A stretch of DNA of 64,000 nucleotides from NCBI RefSeq assembly GCF_014652635.1, contig NZ_BMZE01000001.1, positions 940,051 to 1,004,050 on the forward strand, in the 5' to 3' direction. This document shows positions 10,911 through 19,395 of the stretch, in pieces. Numbering within the stretch: the first letter of the stretch is position 1; each line of letters opens with the position of its first letter. The position numbers and the translations under genes were made by a program. The notes under the pieces were generated by a model. It was not told where the DNA came from. It did no database searches and saw nothing but the letters and a program-made list of their open reading frames with translations. Origin of the DNA: Devosia pacifica. GTDB lineage: Bacteria; Pseudomonadota; Alphaproteobacteria; Rhizobiales; Devosiaceae.

Positions 10911-11653
10911 GCATAAGGCTCATCACAGCCGCCGAGCGCCCTGATCTTGTGGCGCCGGCGGAGGCGATGAATTCCGCGGTCTGGCCCGCCTACCTGTCGA
11001 CCGCCTCATACCATGCCAACTGGTATCGGCTTTACGAGCCGCACCTGTCGCCGTTCCAGACCATTGCCGTCGAGGATGGCGCAGTTGTCGGCCTCGCTAA
11101 CTGCGTTCCGTTTCCGTTGCCAGAGGGTGGCAGTTTACCGGACGAGGGTTGGGACTGGGTCCTGGCCACCGGAATCGCGGCCCGTGAAAAAGGCATCGCC
11201 TGCAATGCACTGTCGGCGCTCTCGGTCGCAATCGTCCCTGAATATCGCAGGACCGGCCTTGCAGTAGAGATGCTGACCCGGATGAAGCAGTTTGCCCGCC
11301 AGGCCAATCTGTCCGCGATGTATGCGCCGGTTCGCCCAACCGGCAAGCCGCGCTACCCGCTTCAGGCTTTCGATACCTACTGCCACTGGACCCGCCCAGA
11401 CGGCACGCCGTTTGATCCGTGGCTGCGCACGCACGTCCTTATGGGCGCACGCTTCGTCAGCATCGCCGCGCGCTCGATGACGGTCTCTGCGTCAACGGAT
11501 CAATGGCAGAAATGGACCGGCCTGCGCTTTCCTCAATCCGGTGCGTACTATCTGGAGGGCGGCCTCGCCCCCCTCCAGATCGATCTCGATGCCGATCGCG
11601 TCACCTATCTCGAGCCCAATTACTGGATGCAGCACCCGCTCACGGCGGACTGA
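10907..11653 (+). CDS. GNAT-family N-acetyltransferase
   Basis: 248 residues, longer than a minimal GNAT domain. The acetyl-CoA core is visible as ALSVAIVPEYRRTGLAVEMLTRMKQFARQ, with beta-strand ALSVA followed by the pyrophosphate loop. The C-terminal half (EGGLAPLQIDLDADRVTYLEPNYWMQHP) is unassigned. The start GTG overlaps the carA stop by 4 bases, implying translational coupling. A functional tie to carbamoyl phosphate is not obvious. The substrate is unknown. Confidence 0.75.
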   Translation: MSIRLITAAERPDLVAPAEAMNSAVWPAYLSTASYHANWYRLYEPHLSPFQTIAVEDGAVVGLANCVPFPLPEGGSLPDEGWDWVLATGIAAREKGIACNALSALSVAIVPEYRRTGLAVEMLTRMKQFARQANLSAMYAPVRPTGKPRYPLQAFDTYCHWTRPDGTPFDPWLRTHVLMGARFVSIAARSMTVSASTDQWQKWTGLRFPQSGAYYLEGGLAPLQIDLDADRVTYLEPNYWMQHPLTAD

Positions 11654-11663
11654 TCCGTAAGAG

Positions 11664-12494
11664 TCAGCTCGGCATCCCGCTGAAGCGCAACGCCCTGTCA
11701 TCATTCTCCGCCAGTCGCGTCATCTCCCGCTCGAGCTCGTCGCGATCATCCACGCCGCGCAGCAACCGGCCAGCCAGCGCGTCGAACCGGCCAGCCGCAA
11801 TGTCCGCGATCAGCGCCGCGGCGCGCTCCGGCGGAATGTTGACCCCGTTCTCAAACAGTTCCTGGATACCCGGCAAATGCGCCTGCCCTTCGGGGGAGTT
11901 GAGCTGCAGCTCGGTCATTGCCGTCCGAACCAGCCCCGGATCGACCGCGAACGCCATCACGCCGGCATCCTTGGTCGTATCGTTGAGGCATTCGGTGAAG
12001 CGCATGATCGCAGCCTTGCTCGAGGCATAACCGGACCCGTTCGGAAAACTGTTGCCTGTGCCGCCGCCGACAAGATTGACGATCCGCCCGCGTCCGCGCG
12101 AGCGCATCGCAGGCGCCACCTCACGGCAGGTATGGAACGTGCCGCGCAGATTGATCTCGATATCCTGCCACCATTCGTCCGGGTCACACTCCCAGATCGG
12201 ACCGAATGCGCGGAACGATCCGTGGTTATTAACGAGCGTGTCGATCGGGCCGAGTTCATCGACGATGCGCCCGAGGGCGCGTTCGACATCCGCCCGGCTC
12301 GTCAGGTCGATCTGCACCGCCAGTCCAGTGTGTCCCTCTTCTTCGATCAGAGAGACGGTCTCCTCAATCTGGCTCTTCGTGCGCGCCAGCACCGCAACCT
12401 TCGCGCCCTCGCGCGCCTGATGCAGCGCAATCTCGCGGCCGATACCCCGGCCCGCGCCCGTTACCACCGATACAGTCCCGTCCAGCCTTGCCAT
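11664..12494 (-). CDS. Short-chain dehydrogenase/reductase lacking the usual catalytic serine
   Basis: 276 residues from ATG 12494, which has GGAGG 6 bases upstream. The Rossmann cofactor loop is TGAGRGIG; NNHG replaces the common NNAG; the active-site YASSK supplies Tyr and Lys. In the strand before it the protein reads IVNLVGGGTGN. Most relatives have Ser in the position of this Val (NLSGGG or NISS). If the alignment is right, one residue of the Asn-Ser-Tyr-Lys tetrad is missing. It follows a cupin gene by 47 bp on the same strand and probably shares its transcript. Confidence 0.87.
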   Translation of the reverse strand: MARLDGTVSVVTGAGRGIGREIALHQAREGAKVAVLARTKSQIEETVSLIEEEGHTGLAVQIDLTSRADVERALGRIVDELGPIDTLVNNHGSFRAFGPIWECDPDEWWQDIEINLRGTFHTCREVAPAMRSRGRGRIVNLVGGGTGNSFPNGSGYASSKAAIMRFTECLNDTTKDAGVMAFAVDPGLVRTAMTELQLNSPEGQAHLPGIQELFENGVNIPPERAAALIADIAAGRFDALAGRLLRGVDDRDELEREMTRLAENDDRALRFSGMPS

Positions 12495-12541
12495 GTTCAT
12501 CCTCCAGAATGCCTGTTGTTCTCTTTCGGTCGCGGACCGTA

Positions 12542-13060
12542 CTAGTCCGCCTCGCCCCACAACTCCAGTAGTGGCCCGCTGTCACCACCCACCGGATCAC
12601 GGCGCGGCATCGGCACTGCTGCAATGTTCTTGTCGGCCTGCGGGCGATCGTCCGGCTCGCCGCGCAAAATGTCCCACTCCTGTCCCGGCGGGTAGCCGCC
12701 GGCCAGCTGGAAGTCATCGCTTGAGCCGACATGCTGGTGCGCGACGCCTGCCGGGATCACGACGATGTCGCCTGCCTCGACAAGCAGCTCGCGCCCTTGC
12801 GGCCCGCCCATCATCAGCCGGGCCCAGCCGCTGAAGACACCGAGCACCTCGTGCGCTGTCGAATGATAATGGTGATAGTCGAACACACCGCCGCGCCATT
12901 GCGGCGCCCAGTCATTGCGCCGCAGCAGCACCTCCATGCCGTCTGCGTCAGCCGGCCCGGCGCCCTTGTAGATCAGTAGCGGCAGAGCGCTGTTGGGAAA
13001 TCGTCCGTCATCCTCGAAGTGCTCGGCAAGGACGGTCGATAAATTGCCATTCGCCATCAT
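12542..13060 (-). CDS. Cupin-domain protein (YjlB-like)
   Basis: 172 residues from ATG 13060; the second ATG at 13057 is equally placed behind GGAGA. The cupin core shows YHHYHSTAHEVLGVFSG, the metal-binding His/Glu motif, followed by GDIVVIPAGVAHQHVGSSDDF, the second His motif. PNSALPLLIYKG and GGYPPGQEWDILRG are typical of YjlB-type cupins, which have no established reaction. It is the first gene of a cupin-SDR unit. A palindromic operator-like site lies 79 bp upstream. Confidence 0.82.
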   Translation of the reverse strand: MMANGNLSTVLAEHFEDDGRFPNSALPLLIYKGAGPADADGMEVLLRRNDWAPQWRGGVFDYHHYHSTAHEVLGVFSGWARLMMGGPQGRELLVEAGDIVVIPAGVAHQHVGSSDDFQLAGGYPPGQEWDILRGEPDDRPQADKNIAAVPMPRRDPVGGDSGPLLELWGEAD

Positions 13061-13138
13061 CGTCTCCTTTTCCTGCTCAACGCCTGCGCAGCCTGGCCGT
13101 TCACCCCTGCAACAATCTAGGCTGCGGGCTGTCATAAA

Positions 13139-13154
13139 TTGACCATCTGGTCAA
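13139..13154. promoter_or_regulatory. Perfect inverted repeat TTGACCA-N2-TGGTCAA
   Basis: The 16-bp site lies in the 238-bp gap between the divergent cupin gene (start 13060) and the CpdB-like gene (start 13299). Its left half also reads as a -35 (TTGACC). A dimeric repressor of the TetR, GntR or MarR type bound here would cover a promoter. No regulator gene is adjacent. Confidence 0.55.
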
Positions 13155-13298
13155 ATCTGCATAGCGTCCGAAATGTCGCCTTCATTCGCGCGTCACATCC
13201 CGGCGGCAAGAGATCACAAGCGTTGTTTGGCCCGCCGTCAGGCCGTGGCGACTCGCCTGTTTTCCGATATTCGGGGACCCTATTCAGGAGAATATTCG

Positions 13299-15281
13299 AT
13301 GAATTTCCTTCCCAAGATCAGCCGCCGGACTTTCCTTGCCGGCAGCGCCAGCCTCGGAGCGGCTGCCGTCATGCATCCCTATGCCGTGCGCGCCCAGGCC
13401 AACCAGGCGCATCTGCGCATCATGGAGACCACCGATATCCACGTGGCGCTGATGCCGTACGATTATTATTCCGACGCCCCGACCGATACGTCCGGTCTGG
13501 CGCGCACCGCCTCGATCATCGAATCGATCCGCTCTGAAGCCGGAAACGCCGTGTTGTTTGACAACGGCGATACCATCCAGGGCAATCCGATGGGCGATTA
13601 CGTCGCCTATGAGCGCGGCATCGATGGCAGCGATCTGCATCCGACCATCGAAGCGATGAACACGCTCGATTACGCCGCTGGCACCATCGGCAATCACGAG
13701 TTCAATTACGGCCTCGAGTTCCTCGATACGGCAATGGCCGGCGCCAACTTCCCCGTCGTTCTCGCCAATGTCGTCAATGGCACCGAACTCGGCGCGGACC
13801 CGCTCGCGGACGACACGCTCTATCCGCCCTATTCCATCTTTGAGAAAGATCTCGTCGACGGTGCCGGTGACACCCACACCATTCGCATCGGCGTCATCGG
13901 CTTCACCCCACCCCAGATCATGACCTGGGATGCCGCGCACCTCGCGGGCAAGGTCGCGGTTCGCGATATCGTCGAGACCGCCGAAGCCTGGGTCCCGAGG
14001 ATGCGCGAAGAAGGCGCGGATATTGTTGTCGCGCTCTCGCACTCCGGCATCAATGGCGAAGGCTACGAGCCAGGCATGGAAAACGCCTCGCTCTATCTCG
14101 CCGCAGTCGAGGGTATCGATGTCGTCCTCACCGGCCACCAGCACCTGGTGTTCCCCGGCCCGGATTTCGCTGACGTCGAGAACGTCGATGCTGAAGCCGG
14201 CACGCTCAACGGCAAGCCCGCCGTCATGGCAGGCTTCTGGGGCAGCCATATGGGCCTTGTCGACCTTCTGCTGGAACGCGATGCCGAGGGCGCCTGGACC
14301 ATCGCCTCGCATACCTCTGAAGCCCGCCCGATCTATGAGCGCGTCGATGGCACAGTCACCCCGACCGTCGAGAACGAGCCGGAAGTCGTCGCCGCCATTG
14401 AGGACGAACACAGGGAAACGCTCGATTATATCCGCCGGCCTGTCGGCGAGACCGAAGCGCCGCTTCACTCCTACTTCGCCCTCGTCGCCGATGACCCATC
14501 GGTGCAGATCGTCAACATCGCGCAGATGTGGTACCTCGAACAGATCATGCAGAACGAGGAGTGGGGTGATCTCCCGCTGCTGTCCGCTGCAGCCCCGTTC
14601 AAGGCCGGCGGTCGTGGTGGCCCGGACTATTACACCGACGTTCCGGTCGGCCCAGTCGCCATCAAGAACGTCGCCGATCTCTACCTTTACCCGAACACCA
14701 TCCACGCGGTGAAGATCACCGGCGCCGATGTCAAGAACTGGCTCGAGCGCTCAGCCGGCATCTTCAATCAGGTAGAACCCGGCGCCACCGATGCTCCGCT
14801 GATCAATCAGGAATTCCCGTCCTACAATTTCGACGTGATCGACGGCGTCACCTACAAGATCGATATCACCCAGCCCTCGAAATATGATTCCGAGGGCAAC
14901 GAGATCAATCCAGACGCCAACCGCATCGTTGATCTCAGCTATGACGGTGCCCCGATCGATCCGGAGCAAGAATTTATCGTCGCCACCAACAACTATCGCG
15001 CTGGCGGCGGCGGCTCCTTCCCCGGCATCGGCCCGGACAAGATCGTCTTCGTCGGCCCGGATACCAATCGCGATATCATCGTGCGCTACATCGTCGAGAA
15101 CGGTTCGATCAATCCGTCCGCCGACGACAACTGGTCGCTGGCCGAGATCGAGGGTGACACGACGGTCCTCTTCGAGACCGGCCCGAGCGCGCAGGAGCGC
15201 ATCGATAGCGTCACCGCCATCGATGTCAGCTATGTCGAGGAAACCGATACCGGCTTCGGCGCCTACCGCATCACGCTCTAA
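13299..15281 (+). CDS. Tat-exported 2',3'-cyclic-nucleotide 2'-phosphodiesterase/3'-nucleotidase-like protein
   Basis: 660 residues. ATG 13299 follows AGGAG and begins a twin-arginine signal, [18 protein letters not shown], ending near AQA. The N-terminal metallophosphoesterase domain has [16 protein letters not shown] (CpdB style), [18 protein letters not shown] and GHQHLVFPG, which hold the two-metal centre. The C-terminal 5'-nucleotidase domain contains [15 protein letters not shown]. Such enzymes act in the periplasm to release nucleosides and phosphate from cyclic and 3'-nucleotides. It overlaps the convergent ohrR by 4 bp. Confidence 0.92.
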   Translation: MNFLPKISRRTFLAGSASLGAAAVMHPYAVRAQANQAHLRIMETTDIHVALMPYDYYSDAPTDTSGLARTASIIESIRSEAGNAVLFDNGDTIQGNPMGDYVAYERGIDGSDLHPTIEAMNTLDYAAGTIGNHEFNYGLEFLDTAMAGANFPVVLANVVNGTELGADPLADDTLYPPYSIFEKDLVDGAGDTHTIRIGVIGFTPPQIMTWDAAHLAGKVAVRDIVETAEAWVPRMREEGADIVVALSHSGINGEGYEPGMENASLYLAAVEGIDVVLTGHQHLVFPGPDFADVENVDAEAGTLNGKPAVMAGFWGSHMGLVDLLLERDAEGAWTIASHTSEARPIYERVDGTVTPTVENEPEVVAAIEDEHRETLDYIRRPVGETEAPLHSYFALVADDPSVQIVNIAQMWYLEQIMQNEEWGDLPLLSAAAPFKAGGRGGPDYYTDVPVGPVAIKNVADLYLYPNTIHAVKITGADVKNWLERSAGIFNQVEPGATDAPLINQEFPSYNFDVIDGVTYKIDITQPSKYDSEGNEINPDANRIVDLSYDGAPIDPEQEFIVATNNYRAGGGGSFPGIGPDKIVFVGPDTNRDIIVRYIVENGSINPSADDNWSLAEIEGDTTVLFETGPSAQERIDSVTAIDVSYVEETDTGFGAYRITL

Positions 15282-15751
15282 CGTTCTCCGGGCCCGGCGA
15301 TATCGTCGGGCCCGGCATCCAGCTTCTCGCGCAGTTGCTCCAGCGCCATGCGCAGTTGGTCGATCGCATCGAGATCGAAATCCGTCGCTCCGGCCACCTC
15401 GAGCGGAATCGATAGTGCGCGTTGGCGCAGTGCTCGCCCCTCTTCCGTAAGGTACACCCGCACCACCCGCTCATCCTCATGATCGCGCTCGCGGCGCATC
15501 AGCCCGCGCGTCTCCATGCGTTTCACAAGCGGAGTGATCGTGCCGGAATCGAGGATCAATCGTTCCCCGAGCATCTTGATGCTCAACCCATCCTGTTCCC
15601 ACAGCACCAGCAGCACCAGATATTGCGGGTATGTAAGCCCCAGCGCATCAAGCCGCGGTTTGTAGAACCGGTTGAAGGCGTGGCCCGCGGCATAAATCGC
15701 AAAGCACAGCATCCTGTCGAGACGCAGCGGGTCAATCTCGGTATCGCTCAT
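15278..15751 (-). CDS. ohrR: Organic-peroxide-sensing MarR-type repressor OhrR
   Basis: 157 residues from ATG 15751, behind GGGAG. Winged-helix MarR protein with the OhrR pattern [30 protein letters not shown]. Cys17 is in the place of the conserved reactive cysteine and is the only Cys in the protein, so it would be a one-Cys type sensor needing a small thiol partner. [20 protein letters not shown] is the recognition region. Oxidation by organic hydroperoxides releases it from DNA. It is divergent from ohr and flanks a matching operator. Confidence 0.94.
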   Translation of the reverse strand: MSDTEIDPLRLDRMLCFAIYAAGHAFNRFYKPRLDALGLTYPQYLVLLVLWEQDGLSIKMLGERLILDSGTITPLVKRMETRGLMRRERDHEDERVVRVYLTEEGRALRQRALSIPLEVAGATDFDLDAIDQLRMALEQLREKLDAGPDDIAGPGER

Positions 15752-15835
15752 CAATGCACTCCCAACGGCGGTTCCTGAGGCGGCTGACCGCTTCAGGCGT
15801 CATCATCGGAACTGTACCGAAAATTTAGATTGCGC

Positions 15836-15848
15836 ACAATTAAATTGT
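15836..15848. promoter_or_regulatory. OhrR operator
   Basis: ACAATTAAATTGT is a perfect 6-1-6 inverted repeat between ohrR and ohr, 40 bp before the ohr start. It agrees with the known AT-rich OhrR box of other proteobacteria and Bacillus (TACAATTnAATTGTA). Only one clear copy is seen, which would serve both divergent promoters. Confidence 0.88.
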
Positions 15849-15888
15849 ACACTACATAAGCAGGGTAGCTTTCTACAGGAGATCCGAA

Positions 15889-16317
15889 ATGATCAAATCC
15901 GCTGTCTATTCCGCCCACGCCACCACCACTGGCGGCCGCACCGGCCACAGCCGGACCGATGACGGCCGGCTCGAAGTCGATCTCGATACGCCCAAGGCCA
16001 TGGGCGGCAATGACGGCCCCGGCACCAACCCCGAACAGCTCTTTGCCGCCGGCTACTCCGCCTGCTTCCTCGGCGCGTTAAAGGCTGTCGCGCGCAACGA
16101 GAAGGTCAAGATTCCTGATGAGACCAGCATCGAAGCGCAGGTCGATTTCGGCGAGAACGCCAATGGCGCCGGTTTCAACATTGCCGTTGCAATGAAGATC
16201 ACCATCCCGGGCATGGAAAACGCTGAGGCAAAGGAACTGGTCGAGAAGGCTCACCAGGTCTGCCCATACTCCAACGCCACCCGCGGCAATGTCGATGTGA
16301 AGCTCGAAGTCGCCTGA
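15889..16317 (+). CDS. ohr: Organic hydroperoxide resistance protein Ohr
   Basis: 142 residues, the standard length. Ohr is a thiol peroxidase that reduces organic and fatty-acid hydroperoxides using lipoylated proteins as electron donors. Both redox cysteines are present, in AAGYSACFLGAL and HQVCPYSNATRGN, with the catalytic Arg/Glu environment (TGHSRTDDGRLEVDL, GTNPEQLFA). AGGAG provides the ribosome site. Divergent transcription from ohrR and the shared operator imply peroxide induction. Confidence 0.96.
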   Translation: MIKSAVYSAHATTTGGRTGHSRTDDGRLEVDLDTPKAMGGNDGPGTNPEQLFAAGYSACFLGALKAVARNEKVKIPDETSIEAQVDFGENANGAGFNIAVAMKITIPGMENAEAKELVEKAHQVCPYSNATRGNVDVKLEVA

Positions 16318-16331
16318 GGCTGCGTCCCGGA

Positions 16332-16363
16332 AACAAAAAAGCGGCCCTCTATTGGGGCCGCTT
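16332..16363 (-). terminator. Terminator between ohr and the small membrane protein gene
   Basis: AAGCGGCC / GGCCGCTT (16339-16346, 16356-16363). Read on the minus strand, the stem is followed by a T run, so it ends the gene at 16391-16585. It may also stop ohr transcription less efficiently, since that side lacks the T run. Confidence 0.8.
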
Positions 16364-16390
16364 GCTAAAGCGCGGGGGCTCCTGTGACGG

Positions 16391-16585
16391 TCACTCGCCG
16401 TCCGGCACCACCTCGACGCTGACGGCAGGCACATCAACGTCGGCGGTACCGCCAACATTTTCGTTGCCTTCGCCAAAAAAGATCAGATAGGCGATGAGCG
16501 CCACCGCGACCACCAGAACAATCCCGGCTACAATCGCCAGCGGGTTGGTCTTGCGCTCGACAATCACGGTTTCACGGTCAGCCAT
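16391..16585 (-). CDS. 64-residue single-pass membrane protein
   Basis: Polar N-terminus (ADRETVIVERKTNP), one membrane helix (LAIVAGIVLVVAVALIAYLIFF), then an acidic, Val-rich tail. GGAG precedes the ATG. The layout matches the protein at 1098-1472 with a shorter tail. Proteins of this type are common and uncharacterised in Hyphomicrobiales. It has its own terminator. Confidence 0.72.
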   Translation of the reverse strand: MADRETVIVERKTNPLAIVAGIVLVVAVALIAYLIFFGEGNENVGGTADVDVPAVSVEVVPDGE

Positions 16586-16745
16586 TCAGATCTCCTTCGC
16601 CTGTTGGGCGACTCAGAACGTACGGTAAGGGACTAAGTTCCTCAGCCGTCGCGTCCTCCGGCACTTTTCCAAGCCGCTTGAATTCACCGGTTAAACTTGC
16701 TCCAATCCTGCATTCCTCCCTGTCCGGCATCAGGACGTGTCTGCC

Positions 16746-17858
16746 ATGGATGCAAAGCCTACAATCACCCGCCTGCTCGCGGATGCGGGTATCACTGTCA
16801 ACGGCCCCGAGCCGTGGGACATCCAGGTCCACGACGAACGGCTCTACCAGCGCTTTCTCGCACAGGGCACGCTCGGCTTTGGCGAGGCCTATATGGATGG
16901 CTGGTGGGACGTCGATGACATGGCGGAGTTCTTCAACCGCGCCATCCGCCGCACCATCGACAAGGAGTTTCGTCCCTCCCTCAATCTCGTCTGGCAGACC
17001 CTGCAGGCGCGCATTCTCAACATGCAGACCGTCTCCCGGTCGCGGCGCGTCGCCGAGATGCACTATAGCGAAACCGACGCCTACAAGGCCTCGCTGGATA
17101 AGCGGATGACCGGCTCATGCGGCTACTGGCCCGAAGGCGTGAGCAATGTCGATGAGGCGCAAGAAGCCAAGCTCGACATGGTCTGTCGCAAGATCGGCGT
17201 TAAGCCCGGCCAGACCGTGTGGGATATCGGCTGCGGCTGGGGCGCTTTCATGGGCTTTGCTGCCGAAAAATACGGCGCGAATTGCGTCGGCGTCACAGTC
17301 TCGCCGGATCAGGCAGCGTACGGTAGGGAACGCTACAAGGGCCTGCCGATCGAGTTTCAGGTCAAGGACTATCGCGAGTTCACCGGCAAGGCCGACCACG
17401 TCGTCTCAATGGGCATGTTCGAACATGTCGGCTACAAGAACTACCGCGCGTACTTCGAAAAGACCCGCGAGGTCATTTCTGACGATGGCCTGTTCATGCT
17501 GCACACCATCGGCAGCCAGTGGACCACAAGCACCATCGATCCATGGCTCGAAAAGTACATCTTTCCCGGCGGGGTCATCCCCTCTATGGCGCAGATCGGT
17601 GAAGCGATCGACGGGCTGTTCACCACCATCGACGTGCACAATATCGGCCCGCACTACGACAGGACTCTTGTCGCCTGGTATGAAAATTTCGACCGCAACT
17701 GGCCGCGCCACAACGGCCCCAAAGCGGAGCGCTTCTACCGCATGTGGAAATATTACCTCCTGTGCTGCGCCGGCGGCTTCCGCGCCCGCGCCATTCAGGT
17801 CTGGCAGTTCGTCTTCTCCCCCTCCGGGGTCCCCGACGGCTACCTGACCCAGCGATGA
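16746..17858 (+). CDS. cfa: Cyclopropane-fatty-acyl-phospholipid synthase
   Basis: 370 residues, close to the 382 of E. coli Cfa. The enzyme adds a methylene group from SAM to cis double bonds of membrane phospholipids, hardening membranes against acid and stationary-phase stress. The N-terminal lipid-binding domain has FGEAYMDGWWD. The SAM site is VWDIGCGWGAFMGFAA; HVVSMGMFEHVG and IFPGGVIPSM follow, and the C-terminal RFYRMWKYYLLCCAGGFRAR is family-typical. ATG 16746 is preferred to GTG 16737, which lies too close to the AGGA site. Confidence 0.95.
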   Translation: MDAKPTITRLLADAGITVNGPEPWDIQVHDERLYQRFLAQGTLGFGEAYMDGWWDVDDMAEFFNRAIRRTIDKEFRPSLNLVWQTLQARILNMQTVSRSRRVAEMHYSETDAYKASLDKRMTGSCGYWPEGVSNVDEAQEAKLDMVCRKIGVKPGQTVWDIGCGWGAFMGFAAEKYGANCVGVTVSPDQAAYGRERYKGLPIEFQVKDYREFTGKADHVVSMGMFEHVGYKNYRAYFEKTREVISDDGLFMLHTIGSQWTTSTIDPWLEKYIFPGGVIPSMAQIGEAIDGLFTTIDVHNIGPHYDRTLVAWYENFDRNWPRHNGPKAERFYRMWKYYLLCCAGGFRARAIQVWQFVFSPSGVPDGYLTQR

Positions 17859-17901
17859 GCCAGAACAAGGGAATTCTCGCCTGCCTCGGTAACCCGCTTG
17901 G

Positions 17902-18522
17902 CTAAACCTCGAACACTAGCAGACAACTGTAGTGTGTGCCCGGCCCTGCCGGCGTTGGCCCGGTATTGATCCGCACGATCTCGTTCGTCTGCCGCAACCC
18001 TGCGCGCAGACACGCGCCGAACTCGGCGATCAGTGGCCGAAACCCCTCCTCGGTTTTCACATTCGAGACCTCAACGACCACTGCGCTTCCCGGCTTCATA
18101 AACCCGCGCAACCCAAAGAATATCTGCGCCATATCGCCAAAATAGCTTGGACCCCATGGGTCATCCTTGAGGTTCACCATCGGATAGGGTGGGCTTGTGA
18201 ACAACAGGTCGAACCGATCGTATCCACCGTCATCCAGCATCGATTGTATCGGCGCATTCACGATCCGGTTCGGTGGGACAAGCCCCTCGCCCGCAAACAG
18301 CGCGCGTTTCGGGTTCTGCTCAAATCCCACGGCATGCCGCCCTAGCGCCTGCGCCACAGACAAGGTCGTTCCAAACCCGGCAAACGGGTCGAGAACCCAG
18401 TCCCCCTCTGCACTGAACGTGCTGATCACCCGCTGAGTGAGTTCAAGCGGCGAGCGGTCCTCGGCAAAATCATCGAACGTAATAGGCTCAAGCCCACCAT
18501 CGAGCATCCAGACATCGCCCAT
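17902..18522 (-). CDS. Orphan DNA methyltransferase (N4-cytosine/N6-adenine type)
   Basis: 206 residues. The SAM-binding motif DPFAGFGTT comes first and the catalytic TSPPYP later, a circularly permuted order as in beta-class amino-methyltransferases. SPPY is more usual for N4-cytosine enzymes, DPPY for N6-adenine. It lacks any clear target-recognition domain and no restriction gene is adjacent, so it is either a solitary epigenetic methylase or an RNA/tRNA modifier with the same fold. GGGAGA stands 8 bases before the ATG. It is divergent from the ABC transporter genes. Confidence 0.72.
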   Translation of the reverse strand: MGDVWMLDGGLEPITFDDFAEDRSPLELTQRVISTFSAEGDWVLDPFAGFGTTLSVAQALGRHAVGFEQNPKRALFAGEGLVPPNRIVNAPIQSMLDDGGYDRFDLLFTSPPYPMVNLKDDPWGPSYFGDMAQIFFGLRGFMKPGSAVVVEVSNVKTEEGFRPLIAEFGACLRAGLRQTNEIVRINTGPTPAGPGTHYSCLLVFEV

Positions 18523-18642
18523 GCGCTGATCTCCCGAGCCATCGCTTCAACCAACATGGCAACGGAAATTAACCTTTCCGCTTCACGTCCCTGCAAGTGC
18601 CTCGGTCCTAAGCTTTGTGCCTATCCAACCAGAGCATCTGCC

Positions 18643-19395
18643 ATGTCCTCGCCTGCGCTTTCCATATCAGGACTCGCCAAGAGCTTCGACAAGCCGGTCA
18701 TCGACGGGTTTGATATCGCCATTCGCCAAGGCGAATTCTATGCGCTGCTCGGGCCCAACGGCGCCGGCAAGACCACAATCCTGCGAATGATAGCCGGTCT
18801 GCTGGCGCCCGACGCCGGTGAAATTTCGGTTCTCGGCGTCGATGCATTGAAGGACCCGGTCGCCGCAAAGCGGCTCGTCGCCTGGGTCTCTGATGAGCCG
18901 ATGGTCTATGATCGCCTCACCCCTCTCGAATACCTCGAATTCGTCGCCGGTCTCTGGCAGGTCGAGGCCTCAACGGCGCGCCATCGTGCCGAAGAGCTGC
19001 TCGAATGGCTCGACCTCACCGATGTTGCCGACAGCCGCTGCGGCGGGTTCTCCAAGGGCATGCTGCAAAAGGTTGCCCTCGCCGGCGCCTTGGTGCACGA
19101 ACCGCGCCTGATCATTCTTGATGAACCATTGACCGGCCTCGATGCCGGCTCCGCCCGCAAGGTCAAGGATCTGCTGCGCGAGAAGACCCGCAACGGCATC
19201 ACCGTTGTCATGACCACCCACATCCTCGAAGTCGCCGAGCGCATGGCGGAACGGATCGGCGTACTGTATGGCGGCCGACTCGTCGCCGAGGGCACGCTCG
19301 GCGAGTTGCGTACCCGCATTGGCGGCGGACACACCACGCTCGAGGAGATCTTTCTCGATCTTGTCACCGCCCGCCCGACGGAGACCGCCGCGTGA
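18643..19395 (+). CDS. ABC transporter ATP-binding protein (ABC-2 exporter)
   Basis: 250 residues from ATG 18643; upstream in-frame sequence looks untranslated. Walker A is GPNGAGKT, the signature is degenerate (FSKGMLQKVALAG), Walker B is LIILDEPLTGLD, and the switch His is in TTHILEVAERM. It powers the permease encoded next, whose GTG start overlaps this stop by 4 bases. The substrate is unknown; lipid, polysaccharide or drug export is common for this type. Confidence 0.88.
   Translation: MSSPALSISGLAKSFDKPVIDGFDIAIRQGEFYALLGPNGAGKTTILRMIAGLLAPDAGEISVLGVDALKDPVAAKRLVAWVSDEPMVYDRLTPLEYLEFVAGLWQVEASTARHRAEELLEWLDLTDVADSRCGGFSKGMLQKVALAGALVHEPRLIILDEPLTGLDAGSARKVKDLLREKTRNGITVVMTTHILEVAERMAERIGVLYGGRLVAEGTLGELRTRIGGGHTTLEEIFLDLVTARPTETAA

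Noticed and set aside
13284..14705. 473-codon minus-strand frame opposite the CpdB-like gene
   Set aside because: Antisense shadow; the plus frame has full family motifs and a Tat signal.
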